42,799 bases of DNA, taken from positions 1 to 42,799 of the forward strand of contig JBCCHB010000143.1 in NCBI GenBank assembly GCA_039028975.1, read 5' to 3'. Within the stretch, counting starts at the first letter, position 1. Each line of letters begins with the position of its first letter. The notes below the pieces were generated by a model that was not told the DNA's origin, did not search any database, and saw nothing but the letters and a program-made list of their open reading frames with translations. The translations under genes were made by a program, and so were the position numbers. Of this stretch, positions 7,137 to 15,247 are shown one piece after another. Source of the stretch: JAHBNG01 sp039028975. Its GTDB lineage: Bacteria; Chloroflexota; Anaerolineae; Caldilineales; Caldilineaceae.

Positions 7137-8531
7137 TTGACGGTGGACAACAATTGGGTTTATAGCGATTATAAGGGGCTGGAGATCATCTGGCTTCCGG
7201 GCTACCACTATCTGATTTCTGCGGTCATGTTTGGATGGGGGCGGTTTGACCTGTTGCCTGCCCACGTGGTCAATATGATATTGGGGTCAATGGCATGTGG
7301 GCTGATGGCATGGCTGATCAGTGATGTCACATCGAATTGGCTTGCCGGCCTAGGCGCAGGGGTGACCTTAGCATTAATGCCCTGGCACATTGCCTACAGC
7401 CACATGAACATGCCAGAGGTGATGGCGGGTCTGTTGCTTCTAGGGCTATTGCTTGCAGCATACAAAGATTGGCCGATTCTGCTGCCCATTTTGGGATTTG
7501 TGGGGTCCCTTACCCGCCATGAATTAACGCTCGCTATCTTCATTATTGGAGTATGGTTATGGGTCCAGCGGGGCTGGTTGGTGAGCCTGCGATTGTGGCT
7601 TGGATCAGGCATTGCTCTGGCTGGCTGGTCCTGGTGGTCATGGTATCGTACCGGTGAATTCCTGGGCTGGTGGAGTCGTTCAGTGATGGCAGCAGCCCAC
7701 GATGCCACATTCAATCGTGCTGCCGGGTCAAGGTTGGCCGATGTAGGCACGCTCGTTGAAACAGTCAACCAAGCCTATCCGCTTCTTCCAGTAATCTGCT
7801 TGACAGGAGTAATGGTTCTTGTCGGTATATGCTGTTTCCGATGGCACTATGATCTGCCCAGATATACGTGGCTTCTCATTGCGGTCCTTGCCACCCATTG
7901 GGTTGTCTTGGGCCGTAGTTTTGTCAACGGCTATCTACCAGTCGCCGATCCGAGATTTGTGTTGATTACACTACCTGCTTTGGTTGGCATTGGGATCATA
8001 GTCATCATGGCCATTCCCCAACCTGCTCTACGATGGGCCACAACAGCCATCGCCTTCTGGATATTGTTCCTCTCACTCTTCAAACAGATCCCCGAATTTT
8101 CCAGAAGAGCCTATGTCACCCACCCAGAGAAAGCAGCAGGCGAATACTTGGCGACAATTGCTGCCCACCACGGTTCAGAGTCCTATTGGGTCGATGCGCC
8201 CACTGCGATCTACTACAGCCAACTTGATCCAAAGCGATTTTTCTCATCGAACAAGCTTCTAGCCAAAACATTATATATGCATGAGAATGGTTCTGATATT
8301 GCTTTGGCAGCCATCAAAGAGGAAAAGATCCGTTACGTGCTGTGGGAAGATGTATCCTATACATTTGTAGGTCAGATTTGGCCGCAGATGTCCCAGGCAA
8401 TACCCTTTGAACAAAATGGTTATCACTTTGAGCCTGTCTTTCACTATAGTGGTTGGGAACTAGAGTACGGTGCCAAGCCGACAAGTCTTTGGCAGGTTAC
8501 TGAACTGTATGAGGGTGAGGATTCGAGATAG
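7137..8531 (+). CDS. Polytopic membrane glycosyltransferase (GT39/ArnT-like), start lost
   Basis: This is a polyprenyl-phosphate-sugar-dependent membrane glycosyltransferase of about 10 helices, with the topology of ArnT/PMT enzymes. From the TTG at 7137 it is 464 residues. The true N-terminus lies upstream: the frame is open from 6972 and encodes a first helix (ISIIIALIVRW, from ~7035) followed by LDFWGDSYHHWLISHL, the acidic first-loop signature of this fold. There is no ATG, GTG or TTG in that stretch, because the right end of MITE copy B is fused at 7011-7014. TTG 7137 has no ribosome site and would remove the first helix and the loop Asp. The gene is probably impaired or uses a rare start such as CTG 7125 or an ATT. 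The rest of the frame is intact and lacks close polysaccharide neighbours. Confidence 0.75.
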   Translation: MTVDNNWVYSDYKGLEIIWLPGYHYLISAVMFGWGRFDLLPAHVVNMILGSMACGLMAWLISDVTSNWLAGLGAGVTLALMPWHIAYSHMNMPEVMAGLLLLGLLLAAYKDWPILLPILGFVGSLTRHELTLAIFIIGVWLWVQRGWLVSLRLWLGSGIALAGWSWWSWYRTGEFLGWWSRSVMAAAHDATFNRAAGSRLADVGTLVETVNQAYPLLPVICLTGVMVLVGICCFRWHYDLPRYTWLLIAVLATHWVVLGRSFVNGYLPVADPRFVLITLPALVGIGIIVIMAIPQPALRWATTAIAFWILFLSLFKQIPEFSRRAYVTHPEKAAGEYLATIAAHHGSESYWVDAPTAIYYSQLDPKRFFSSNKLLAKTLYMHENGSDIALAAIKEEKIRYVLWEDVSYTFVGQIWPQMSQAIPFEQNGYHFEPVFHYSGWELEYGAKPTSLWQVTELYEGEDSR

Positions 8532-8604
8532 ATAAGAAAGCTTACTGCCTCTCCTGTCCATCATATGAGCCATACTGGCGATCGCGATAAAGTAAAACCT
8601 CTAT

Positions 8605-8689
8605 TATACTCAGCGCCGTTTGAAAACCAGATTTTGCTCTCTCCTATGGAGGCTGCGGAAAGCTCCGGTTTCAAAGCGACTGCAGTATA
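8605..8689 (-). repeat. MITE family 2 copy, minus orientation
   Basis: This 85-bp element runs from TATACTCAGCGCCGTTTGA to TTTCAAAGCGACTGCAGTATA, matching both ends and the length of the copies at 33105 and 36046. It lies between the 3' end of the membrane glycosyltransferase and the broken end of the AAA ATPase fragment, and it carries no gene. Confidence 0.83.
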
Positions 8690-8769
8690 AGCAAAAATGT
8701 CACTTTTATACGGAGCCTGAGTATATCAGTCAAATTAGTTCACCCAAAGCTCGAATAACGGTTATGGGT

Positions 8770-9126
8770 TTACCAGTTGGCGTTGTCGCTGGTTCCGTAG
8801 TGGTGATATAGATCCTCGGGTAGTTGAAAGCGAATACTGCGACGCCAGTTGGCCAAGACAGCATCTTCAGCCATGCCGATGTTCTCAGGAAACGCTTGGC
8901 CCACTTCCATTGAAACCATCACACCTATGTATTCTCCAGATGCTGTTAGCTGCCGCGCCAGCTCCCACATAGCCGTCGTCTTACCTGTTTGGCGTGGGGC
9001 ATGAAGCACAAAGTAAGATTTCTGTGGAATGAGCTGCTCCAACATATCGCCATCCAGCCGGTCCAGCGCTGGCAGCATGTAGTGGTCAGTTGGGTTGCAG
9101 GGTCCGGTTGTATTAAAGAATCGCAT
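8770..9126 (-). pseudogene. Truncated AAA-like ATPase (N-terminal fragment)
   Basis: Only 118 residues remain of a protein usually around 500 long. The start MRFFNTTGPCNPTDHYMLP and the Walker A motif LHAPRQTGKTTAMWELA (about residues 41-57) are typical of an AAA-like ATPase family abundant in Chloroflexota and Cyanobacteria. Walker B, the sensor motifs and the C-terminal domain are absent; the frame stops after GTSDNANW. The fragment sits between two MITEs (8605-8689 and 9223-9334), consistent with decay by deletion. As it stands it could bind a nucleotide at most and is unlikely to function. Confidence 0.8.
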
Positions 9127-9222
9127 AGTGTTATTATACTTGGTAAATTTAGATTTATGAAACCGTTTGTTTGTTTTCCAAAACTCTATGGAGGAGGCGC
9201 CATAAAGCGTTGGAACCTAAAC

Positions 9223-9334
9223 TATACTTCGCCAGAAAAGCCTTGTCCCGGCTCTCGTCCAATCTTCGAGTATTTCCAAACAGCGAGGGCATCACCGTTT
9301 TCACGGGGACAAGAGCTTTTTCTGACTATCTACA
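9223..9334 (+). repeat. MITE family 1, copy C
   Basis: This 112-bp copy runs from TATACTTCGCCAGAAAAG to GCTTTTTCTGACTATCTACA. The internal inverted pair CTTGTCCC/GGGACAAG is well preserved. It ends five bases before the GAGGAGGGAG ribosome site of the following dioxygenase gene, so it forms the untranslated leader of that gene. Confidence 0.82.
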
Positions 9335-9352
9335 GGCAGAGGAGGGAGCATT

Positions 9353-10123
9353 GTGGGCATACAGGAACAAGGACTTACAAAGCAGCAGGTACGTCAATAC
9401 CATGAACGGGGCTGGTTGGGGCCATTCACGTTGATCTCGGCATCCGAGATGGCAATCGTTCGCGATACCATTGATGAGGAGATATTGGAACCCGGTATGG
9501 CCCAAGGGCTTCATGAAAAAGAGTACTTTCACAACCGTCACTTGGACAACCTCTGCGTTTATGAGCTATTGAGTCATCCAAATCTAGTCGAAAAAGCCGC
9601 TAGCATTTTGGGACCCCATCTGGTTCTTTGGCGCACGAATTTCCAGATCAAACAGCCTCTCAGCCAGCAGGATGATTGGGATACTGAGATTCCGTGGCAC
9701 CAAGATTGTGCCTACTATCAGCCTTCGCCCAATGTTATTCTCTCGGCGTGGATTGCAGTCGATGAGACGAGCAAGAGCAACGGCTGTATGCAAGTCCTCT
9801 CTGGTAGCCACAAGCGTCTCTACCCTCACATCACCACGCCTGGTGCTGAACGTTTCGGTAAGGCTGCGGATCCAACGACATTTGATCCTGATGAAGCGGT
9901 TGATATTGAGCTCAAGGCCGGTGAATTTATCTTCTTTAACGAGAGCACACTCCACTACTCTCCGCCTAACAAGTCGGAGACACGCCGCTTTGGCATTACA
10001 CCACGCCTGACCGTGCCGTTTGTTGAAATTGGGAACCGCGCCAAAATCGAGGTACTGATGTTGAGGGGGGAAGATTATATGGGAGATTACAATGTAGTCG
10101 AACCACCTTCGTCGGCGGCTTAG
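9353..10123 (+). CDS. Phytanoyl-CoA dioxygenase family (PhyH) oxygenase
   Basis: This 256-residue 2OG/Fe(II) oxygenase of the PhyH family typically hydroxylates an unactivated carbon of a small molecule. The iron triad is His116-x-Asp118 (PWHQDCAYY) and His201 (TLHYSPPN), with Arg211/Arg212 for 2-oxoglutarate. SNGCMQVLSGSHK is the usual family core. The start is a GTG, supported by AGAGGAGGGAGC just upstream. The leader comes from MITE copy C. A second PhyH gene follows after 133 bp on the same strand. Bacterial members include natural-product hydroxylases and halogenases; His-x-Asp here argues for hydroxylation rather than halogenation, since halogenases lack the Asp. Confidence 0.9.
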   Translation: MGIQEQGLTKQQVRQYHERGWLGPFTLISASEMAIVRDTIDEEILEPGMAQGLHEKEYFHNRHLDNLCVYELLSHPNLVEKAASILGPHLVLWRTNFQIKQPLSQQDDWDTEIPWHQDCAYYQPSPNVILSAWIAVDETSKSNGCMQVLSGSHKRLYPHITTPGAERFGKAADPTTFDPDEAVDIELKAGEFIFFNESTLHYSPPNKSETRRFGITPRLTVPFVEIGNRAKIEVLMLRGEDYMGDYNVVEPPSSAA

Positions 10124-10256
10124 AACTGTGTTGCCCATTGGGTAAAAGACCCCTTGACGTCCCTGGAACGATTGTCTTCCTATCGGAAGTTCAAAGACGC
10201 GGTTCGAGATGCTTTTCGGAAATTGAACTACTTACACTAATTTAAGGATTCTGACC

Positions 10257-11099
10257 ATGACTAACTACATCCAAGACGGCTATCAACTCATCCGCCAAGC
10301 GATTCCCTCAGCTGATCTCGAACCATTTCAGAGGTGTATCCAGAAGCAGGTGGGCATCCACGCGCAGACGCTCATGGACGAAGGTAAAGCCGATTCCCTT
10401 TATGAGGATCTCCCTTTCGGCCAACGATTAGCTGCACTTCACGCCAACAACGAACTCCGCTTGCGCTCATGGAATGAACCGGTTCTGCAACCAGAATTGC
10501 ATACGCTTATCCATCACCCCAATATTGCCGACGCTTTGGAACCCTACCTTGGTTCCCAAATCAGCTTCAATGGTGATTACCACCTACGTCCCAAGATGCC
10601 CGAAAGCGAAGCCACAGCCTTTCCACTCCATCAGGACAGCCAATATTATGGCAAACTTACCCAGCATGCCCACATTATCACCGTCTGGATTCCGCTAGTG
10701 GATGTAGATGAGACCAATGGCTGTATTTACATCATTCCTGGCAGCAATCATTGGGAGCTTATCGGTAGTGCCCGGGATGAGAATCAGAATATGCGTTCCT
10801 TCGAAGATGTGGAAGAGCGAGGCACGCCTATCCCTCTTCCCATGAAGGTCGGCGATATCCTCCTCTTTTCTAATATGACCTTTCACGGCAGCAAAGTAAA
10901 CCGGACAGACAGAGTTCGTTGGAGCGTTGACATTCGATATTGCCGCACTAGAGGAACCTATGAGCCTACCGAGCTAGAGCAAATAGGTGAAGATTTTATG
11001 TACGAGAAGCTAAAGAAGGGTAAGCGCATTCCCATGGTGGTGCGGGGTGAGGGGCCAAAATGGTCTTTTGAGGAATGGATGGAGGAAAGAAATAGATGA
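10257..11099 (+). CDS. Phytanoyl-CoA dioxygenase family (PhyH) oxygenase
   Basis: This second PhyH enzyme (280 residues) is clearly divergent from its neighbour, so it is not a recent duplicate. The iron ligands are His125-x-Asp127 (PLHQDSQYY) and His210 (MTFHGSKVN), with Arg219/Arg221 downstream. VDETNGCIYIIPGSNHW is the family core. AAGGATTCTGACC precedes the ATG. The two dioxygenases probably share a transcript and may act in series. With the minus-strand oxygenase at 3743 there are three 2OG oxygenases within 7.5 kb of an amidinotransferase. Confidence 0.9.
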   Translation: MTNYIQDGYQLIRQAIPSADLEPFQRCIQKQVGIHAQTLMDEGKADSLYEDLPFGQRLAALHANNELRLRSWNEPVLQPELHTLIHHPNIADALEPYLGSQISFNGDYHLRPKMPESEATAFPLHQDSQYYGKLTQHAHIITVWIPLVDVDETNGCIYIIPGSNHWELIGSARDENQNMRSFEDVEERGTPIPLPMKVGDILLFSNMTFHGSKVNRTDRVRWSVDIRYCRTRGTYEPTELEQIGEDFMYEKLKKGKRIPMVVRGEGPKWSFEEWMEERNR

Positions 11100-11443
11100 C
11101 CAATTTATAATGTAAGATCCTATTTCTGATGCCAGAACATATCGATCAACTTGGCTCTATTTTCGCAGGCATTTTGTCAAAGAGGGCCAAAAGCGATGAG
11201 GCATGATAGTCAACGGTTCCGGAGCGTGGAACATGCCAACGACTCGTGTCCAACCAGTACTGGCATCATCCGATTTAACAGGAAAACCAGAAGCGTTAAG
11301 TGGTAATATAGATATTCAGATAATCATTTTCCGCGATTATCAGCAGATTAAACGGATTCGACAGATTTTATTCTTAATCTGTAAAATCTGTCGAACCTGC
11401 CGATGAAAATCTTTTTCTGAAAGGATATAGATAAAGAGCGATG
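11100..11443. other. Convergent intergenic region with one hairpin
   Basis: This 344-bp stretch separates the PhyH gene from the oppositely oriented site-2 protease. Apart from the hairpin at 11357-11395 I see no gene. The only ORF (67 codons) lacks a ribosome site and resembles no protein. Confidence 0.6.
11357..11395. terminator. Stem-loop between convergent genes
   Basis: TTCGACAGATTTTA (11357-11370) pairs perfectly with TAAAATCTGTCGAA (11382-11395) across an 11-base loop. No clean T-run follows on either strand, so it is not a standard intrinsic terminator. The AT-rich stem between two converging genes could still act as a weak bidirectional one. It may instead be a common AATCTG-type intergenic repeat. 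Confidence 0.45.
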
Positions 11444-12601
11444 TCATACAGTGTTTGCTTCCGGTTTTCGCTCTTTACGACGTTGTGCAGCCCCCATTAC
11501 TTGAAATACTTCACTAATATCGTCAGTACTTATCAGGCCAGCAAATTGACGATTTTGCCGGATGGCGACAACTCGCGATCCGCTATTGGCCATCTTCTCC
11601 CACACATCGGCCAAATTTGTACTTCCCGCGCAGTTGGGGATCTGGGCAGCCGGAATCATCACGTCAACAATCCTCACATCCTCGCCAGCATTCTGCAGAG
11701 AGCTGATCAATTGGCTGCGTGTCAAAACACCCACAAATTCGCCTGACAGATCGATCACGGGATAATCAGTCTGGTAACTTGTCATAATGAGATCAACGGC
11801 GCGGCTCAGTGGTTCGCTTGTGTAGAGATTGACAGCACTGGGCGTTAAGGCATCCTGTGCCATAATGCCACCCAAAACCGCTCGACTTGCCACTGCTCGG
11901 CGTTCAGTCCCACCACCCACGTAGACAAAGAACGCAATCAAAAACATCAGAATATTTCCACTAACAATACCCCACAAGAAGAGTAGAACAGCCATGGCAC
12001 GTCCAATAATCACAGCAATATTGGTGGCTTGGACATATGGAAGAACCATCGCCAGTAATGCACGCAAAATTCTGCCGCCATCCATAGGAAAGGCTGGTAG
12101 CAGGTTAAAGACAGCTAGGAGCAAGTTGGTCCCAAAGAGATAGACCAATAACCCAAAGAGAGAAGGCTCCCGCATCTGAGTAAGCAGCCCATTGAAACTA
12201 AAGGAATAATCAATCCCTGTGCTATAGCTGACTAGGACAATAATAGGCAGCAAGACGATAGCAATAGCAATATTGACCAACGGCCCAGCAATAGCAATAA
12301 AAAACTCTTCGCTAGGCTTGTCCGGTATCCGTTCCAAACTAGCCACTCCACCGATAGGCAAGAGTGTAATATGAGGCACCTTAACATCATACCGTTGTGC
12401 CACAAGAGCATGGCCAAATTCATGCAAAGTGACACAGACGAAGAGGAGAACAATCGTCAGAATCCCGAACAGAATGCTCAGTATTTGATTGCTGGCACCG
12501 TTGCCAAAAGCAAAGGCCCCGTACGCCAAAATAAGAATAAATGACCAGTGGACACGTACATCGATATCAAAGAGACGAAAGAGGGTGATTGACGTTCCCA
12601 T
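11444..12601 (-). CDS. Site-2 protease family metallopeptidase with CBS domains
   Basis: This 385-residue intramembrane zinc protease belongs to the M50/S2P family and cleaves transmembrane substrates within the bilayer. The zinc site is HEFGH (His60, Glu61, His64), and the third ligand Asp174 lies in NLLPAFPMDGG. Six or so helices span residues 15-235. A tandem CBS module follows (about 250-370: AQDALTPSAVNLYTSEP..., VDVMIPAAQIPNC...), as in the SpoIVFB-like group in which CBS domains sense nucleotides. No anti-sigma factor or other recognisable substrate gene is adjacent. It is divergent from the polysaccharide locus and may be unrelated to it. Confidence 0.92.
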   Translation of the reverse strand: MGTSITLFRLFDIDVRVHWSFILILAYGAFAFGNGASNQILSILFGILTIVLLFVCVTLHEFGHALVAQRYDVKVPHITLLPIGGVASLERIPDKPSEEFFIAIAGPLVNIAIAIVLLPIIVLVSYSTGIDYSFSFNGLLTQMREPSLFGLLVYLFGTNLLLAVFNLLPAFPMDGGRILRALLAMVLPYVQATNIAVIIGRAMAVLLFLWGIVSGNILMFLIAFFVYVGGGTERRAVASRAVLGGIMAQDALTPSAVNLYTSEPLSRAVDLIMTSYQTDYPVIDLSGEFVGVLTRSQLISSLQNAGEDVRIVDVMIPAAQIPNCAGSTNLADVWEKMANSGSRVVAIRQNRQFAGLISTDDISEVFQVMGAAQRRKERKPEANTV

Positions 12602-12641
12602 GTAATTTACCTTGGATAGAATCAGTCTAGTATAGTCTGGC

Positions 12642-12725
12642 GTAAATCCTTGCGCAAATAATATAGTTACATCCTCTGGCTGAAGGAGATTTTCTATCTC
12701 GGTAACTATTTATGCGAAGATTTAC
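12642..12725. repeat. Imperfect inverted repeat
   Basis: The left arm GTAAATCCTTGCGCAAATA followed by ATATAGTTAC pairs with the right arm GTAACTATTTATGCGAAG followed by ATTTAC, with a few mismatches and a short indel. It may be another MITE or a regulatory hairpin in the leader of the site-2 protease gene, whose start lies 41 bp away. No second copy occurs in the window. Confidence 0.5.
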
Positions 12726-12996
12726 TAGGCTTGGTAGATTGCAATACTAAAACACTATAACATTGATAGTACCATCATAGTATAGCAACCCATTTATGGC
12801 TGTTATGATCATACCGAATGAAGGCGGAATACCAATGTAATCAAAGTGTAATATATTTTTTTGCAACCGCCAGTTATACTATACATGCAATTCTCCACCC
12901 ATTTATGAATGTTATGAATGTGTTGCAACACAACGCAGACATCTAATCTACCGCGTTATAGATATGAGTGGCGATTTCTAACACCTATCAAATACA

Positions 12997-13030
12997 TATC
13001 ACAGCTCCGTTTCACAATGACCGCATTATA
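12997..13030 (-). repeat. Collapsed MITE family 2 remnant
   Basis: CACAGCTCCGTTT is followed within three bases by AATGACCGCATTATA. These resemble the two opposite ends of the 85-bp family 2 element (CTCAGCTCCGTTT and AAAGCGACCGCAGTATA) with the interior deleted. The match is imperfect and short. Confidence 0.4.
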
Positions 13031-13105
13031 GCTGCACAAGTATCATTTCGATACAAACCGTGCGAAATCCGCAGCAAATTCTAGTTGAATACCGAGACTC
13101 CTACT

Positions 13106-14182
13106 ATGAATTCGACCTATGCATCCTTGGAAGTTCCTGAGCCTATTTTGCAAAAAAATGGTGAATGGCCCTGGGGTTCTTCAAGTGTTACGAATACCTA
13201 CGAACTCAATGAAGGGCAGACTTGGCCGCGCGTCACAGTCGTTACGCCCAGCTTCAATCAAGCCGATTACTTGGAAGAGACGATCCGCTCAGTTCTGCTC
13301 CAGGGATATCCGAATTTAGAGTATATTATTATTGATGGTGGAAGCACTGACGGCAGTGTCGATATCATCAAGCATTATGAATCTCATTTGGCTTACTGGG
13401 TAAGTGAACCCGATTCAGGGCAGGCGAATGCCATTAATAAAGGGTGGCAACGAGCAACGGGTGAGTATATGACTTGGCTCAATTCGGATGATCTTTTGTT
13501 GCCAGGTAGTTTGTTCACGACAGTGTCCGCATTGGTAGCGAATAAAGAGCTGGATATTGTTTATGGGAATGCCCAGTTTATTGATAGTAATTCAGTGATG
13601 CTGCCTCCACCGTATGACACAATGTATGGAAAGCCGTGGTCACTTTCGCAGATGATCGTTGGTTGGTGGAACCCAGCTCCCCAACAAGGTTTCCTCATGA
13701 GACGAGAGCTGCTTGACAAGATTGGATACCTTGATGAGTCATATCACTTCACCATGGACTTTGAATATTGGGTACGTATTGCTGTTGCTGGGGGACAAGG
13801 GCAATGGATCAAAAAATTAATAGCCAGTTTTCGCCAACACCCAGATGCAAAGACAAGCAACATGCAGCTCACCCTTACCAGTGACAAATTTAGAGTGTAC
13901 GAAAAAATATTCGAAACGGGAAAAATTCCAGCTGGATACGAGGACAAATCTATAGAATCAAAAGCAAATTTGCATTATCACGGTATCTATAATTCATATC
14001 TTGCTGATAACTCTAAACTTATGCGAGAGCACTTGAGGAATTATCTCTCCATAAAAGGCAGAGGAGCATTCTCATCTGTCTGGAGATGGATAATTTTATC
14101 ACGTTTAAGTAACAGGGGGCTAGTTCTTTTCCGCAACACATACCGCAGAGGGCGAAAAATCGCTGCGGCAGTTACAAGCTAA
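13106..14182 (+). CDS. Family 2 glycosyltransferase
   Basis: This inverting, cytosolic GT-A glycosyltransferase uses a nucleotide sugar and is the first gene of the polysaccharide locus. From the ATG at 13106 it has 358 residues; a TTG at 13085 would add seven. The GT2 core VTVVTPSFNQADYLEETIRSVLLQ is followed by YIIIDGGSTDGSVDII, SGQANAINKGWQRATGEYM and the metal-binding motif WLNSDD. No transmembrane helix is seen, apart from a possible membrane-associating basic and hydrophobic C-terminus. The sulfotransferase follows after 18 bp, so the genes are cotranscribed. The sugar and linkage are not readable. Confidence 0.9.
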   Translation: MNSTYASLEVPEPILQKNGEWPWGSSSVTNTYELNEGQTWPRVTVVTPSFNQADYLEETIRSVLLQGYPNLEYIIIDGGSTDGSVDIIKHYESHLAYWVSEPDSGQANAINKGWQRATGEYMTWLNSDDLLLPGSLFTTVSALVANKELDIVYGNAQFIDSNSVMLPPPYDTMYGKPWSLSQMIVGWWNPAPQQGFLMRRELLDKIGYLDESYHFTMDFEYWVRIAVAGGQGQWIKKLIASFRQHPDAKTSNMQLTLTSDKFRVYEKIFETGKIPAGYEDKSIESKANLHYHGIYNSYLADNSKLMREHLRNYLSIKGRGAFSSVWRWIILSRLSNRGLVLFRNTYRRGRKIAAAVTS

Positions 14183-14200
14183 ATTAGGATCCTTAATCTC

Positions 14201-15067
14201 ATGTCGAGAATCGTCAAACCAGTGTTTCTTGTTGGATGTGGTCGCAGTGGTACCACACTAATCTACAACATGATGGCTCACCACCCGGACTTTGCGTGGT
14301 TTACTAATTGGACCAATCGGTATCCTCGTTTTCCACAGCTATCCCTACTACAAAAGTTGCCTTTTCCAGACATAGACCTACTCACCCGGGTTAAACCAAA
14401 ACCTGATCAAGAGGGTATAAACATCTACAAACATTGTGGAATTGAAGCGATTAGACCCAATGATGGGAATCCGATTGGCGCTAGTGAAGTACCAATTCAC
14501 TCTACTGAGTGTTTTCAAAAGCTCATCTCATCTCATCTATTCTATCAAGGCAAGAGACGATTTCTGCACAAAAATACTGCGAATTCATTAAGAGTTCCAT
14601 ATCTATATTCCATATTCCCAGATGCTAAATTCATTCACATCGTTCGCGATGGGAGAGCCGTTGCCCTTTCCCTTACCAAGGTTAAGTTTTGGCAAGATCT
14701 GAACTTATGGTGGAGTGATGAGACACCTCGTGATTGGGCGGAGCGCGGTGGAGAACCAGCTGTGTTAGCTGGTTTACACTGGCAGCGCGAGGTAAGTGCA
14801 GTTCTTTCATCCCTGGAGAAATTGCCGACAGAACAACAATACGAGATTCGTTATGAGGATTTTGTTGCATCTCCAATAGATTCGCTTCAGAAATTGATAG
14901 AGTTCTGCGAACTGAAGTGGCACCCCCAACTCGATCTCGCAGTTAAAGAGAGAAAGATAAGCAATTATAATAGTCGCTGGTCTTCGTCAATTAATGAAAC
15001 ATCTTTAGAAACAGTATGGGAATCGATACAACCCACTGCAGAAAAGCTGGGTTATCAACGAATTTAG
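14201..15067 (+). CDS. Sulfotransferase family protein
   Basis: This PAPS-dependent sulfotransferase has 288 residues. The 5'-phosphosulfate loop is VGCGRSGTTLIYN (residues 11-23), and the 3'-phosphate site is HIVRDGRAVALS (Arg149, Ser157). A C-terminal YEDF signature (about residues 222-225) fits the Sulfotransfer_3 group. It is one of four sulfotransferases in the locus, all differing in length and motif detail, so each may sulfate a different position or residue. It is most likely cytosolic and acts on lipid-linked oligosaccharide before export. Confidence 0.88.
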   Translation: MSRIVKPVFLVGCGRSGTTLIYNMMAHHPDFAWFTNWTNRYPRFPQLSLLQKLPFPDIDLLTRVKPKPDQEGINIYKHCGIEAIRPNDGNPIGASEVPIHSTECFQKLISSHLFYQGKRRFLHKNTANSLRVPYLYSIFPDAKFIHIVRDGRAVALSLTKVKFWQDLNLWWSDETPRDWAERGGEPAVLAGLHWQREVSAVLSSLEKLPTEQQYEIRYEDFVASPIDSLQKLIEFCELKWHPQLDLAVKERKISNYNSRWSSSINETSLETVWESIQPTAEKLGYQRI

Positions 15068-15247
15068 AACGCTCGTAAATCAAAACTCAATTTAAAGCTT
15101 CATCTCTCAAGAAAAATACACAAGTATTTTCAGAAGAATTCAGAGCGGTATTCTCGTGTCGGTGTCGCTCCTTACAGGACAATTCACTTGACAAACGCGA
15201 ACTACTGATTCCTGGCTCATTTCACATGATCTAGTTCCATATTAGTA

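Larger units (their letters stand above)
12602..13105. other. AT-rich divergent intergenic region
   Basis: This 500-bp stretch lies between the divergent site-2 protease and the first polysaccharide gene. It holds an 84-bp imperfect inverted repeat (12642-12725), a direct repeat of ACCCATTTATG followed by TGTTATGA (about 12788-12808 and 12897-12917), and a collapsed family 2 MITE (12997-13030). It must contain promoters for one or both sides, but I cannot assign a -35/-10 pair with adequate spacing. Confidence 0.55.

Noticed and set aside
239..11099. A saxitoxin or cylindrospermopsin cluster, suggested by amidinotransferase, Rieske and PhyH genes.
   Set aside because: No PKS, carbamoyltransferase or other core gene of those pathways is present, and the Rieske protein is a small ferredoxin, not an oxygenase. 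Only the component types are shared.
11203..11406. A 67-codon plus-strand ORF in the convergent gap.
   Set aside because: No ribosome site, it overlaps the hairpin, and it has no recognisable similarity.
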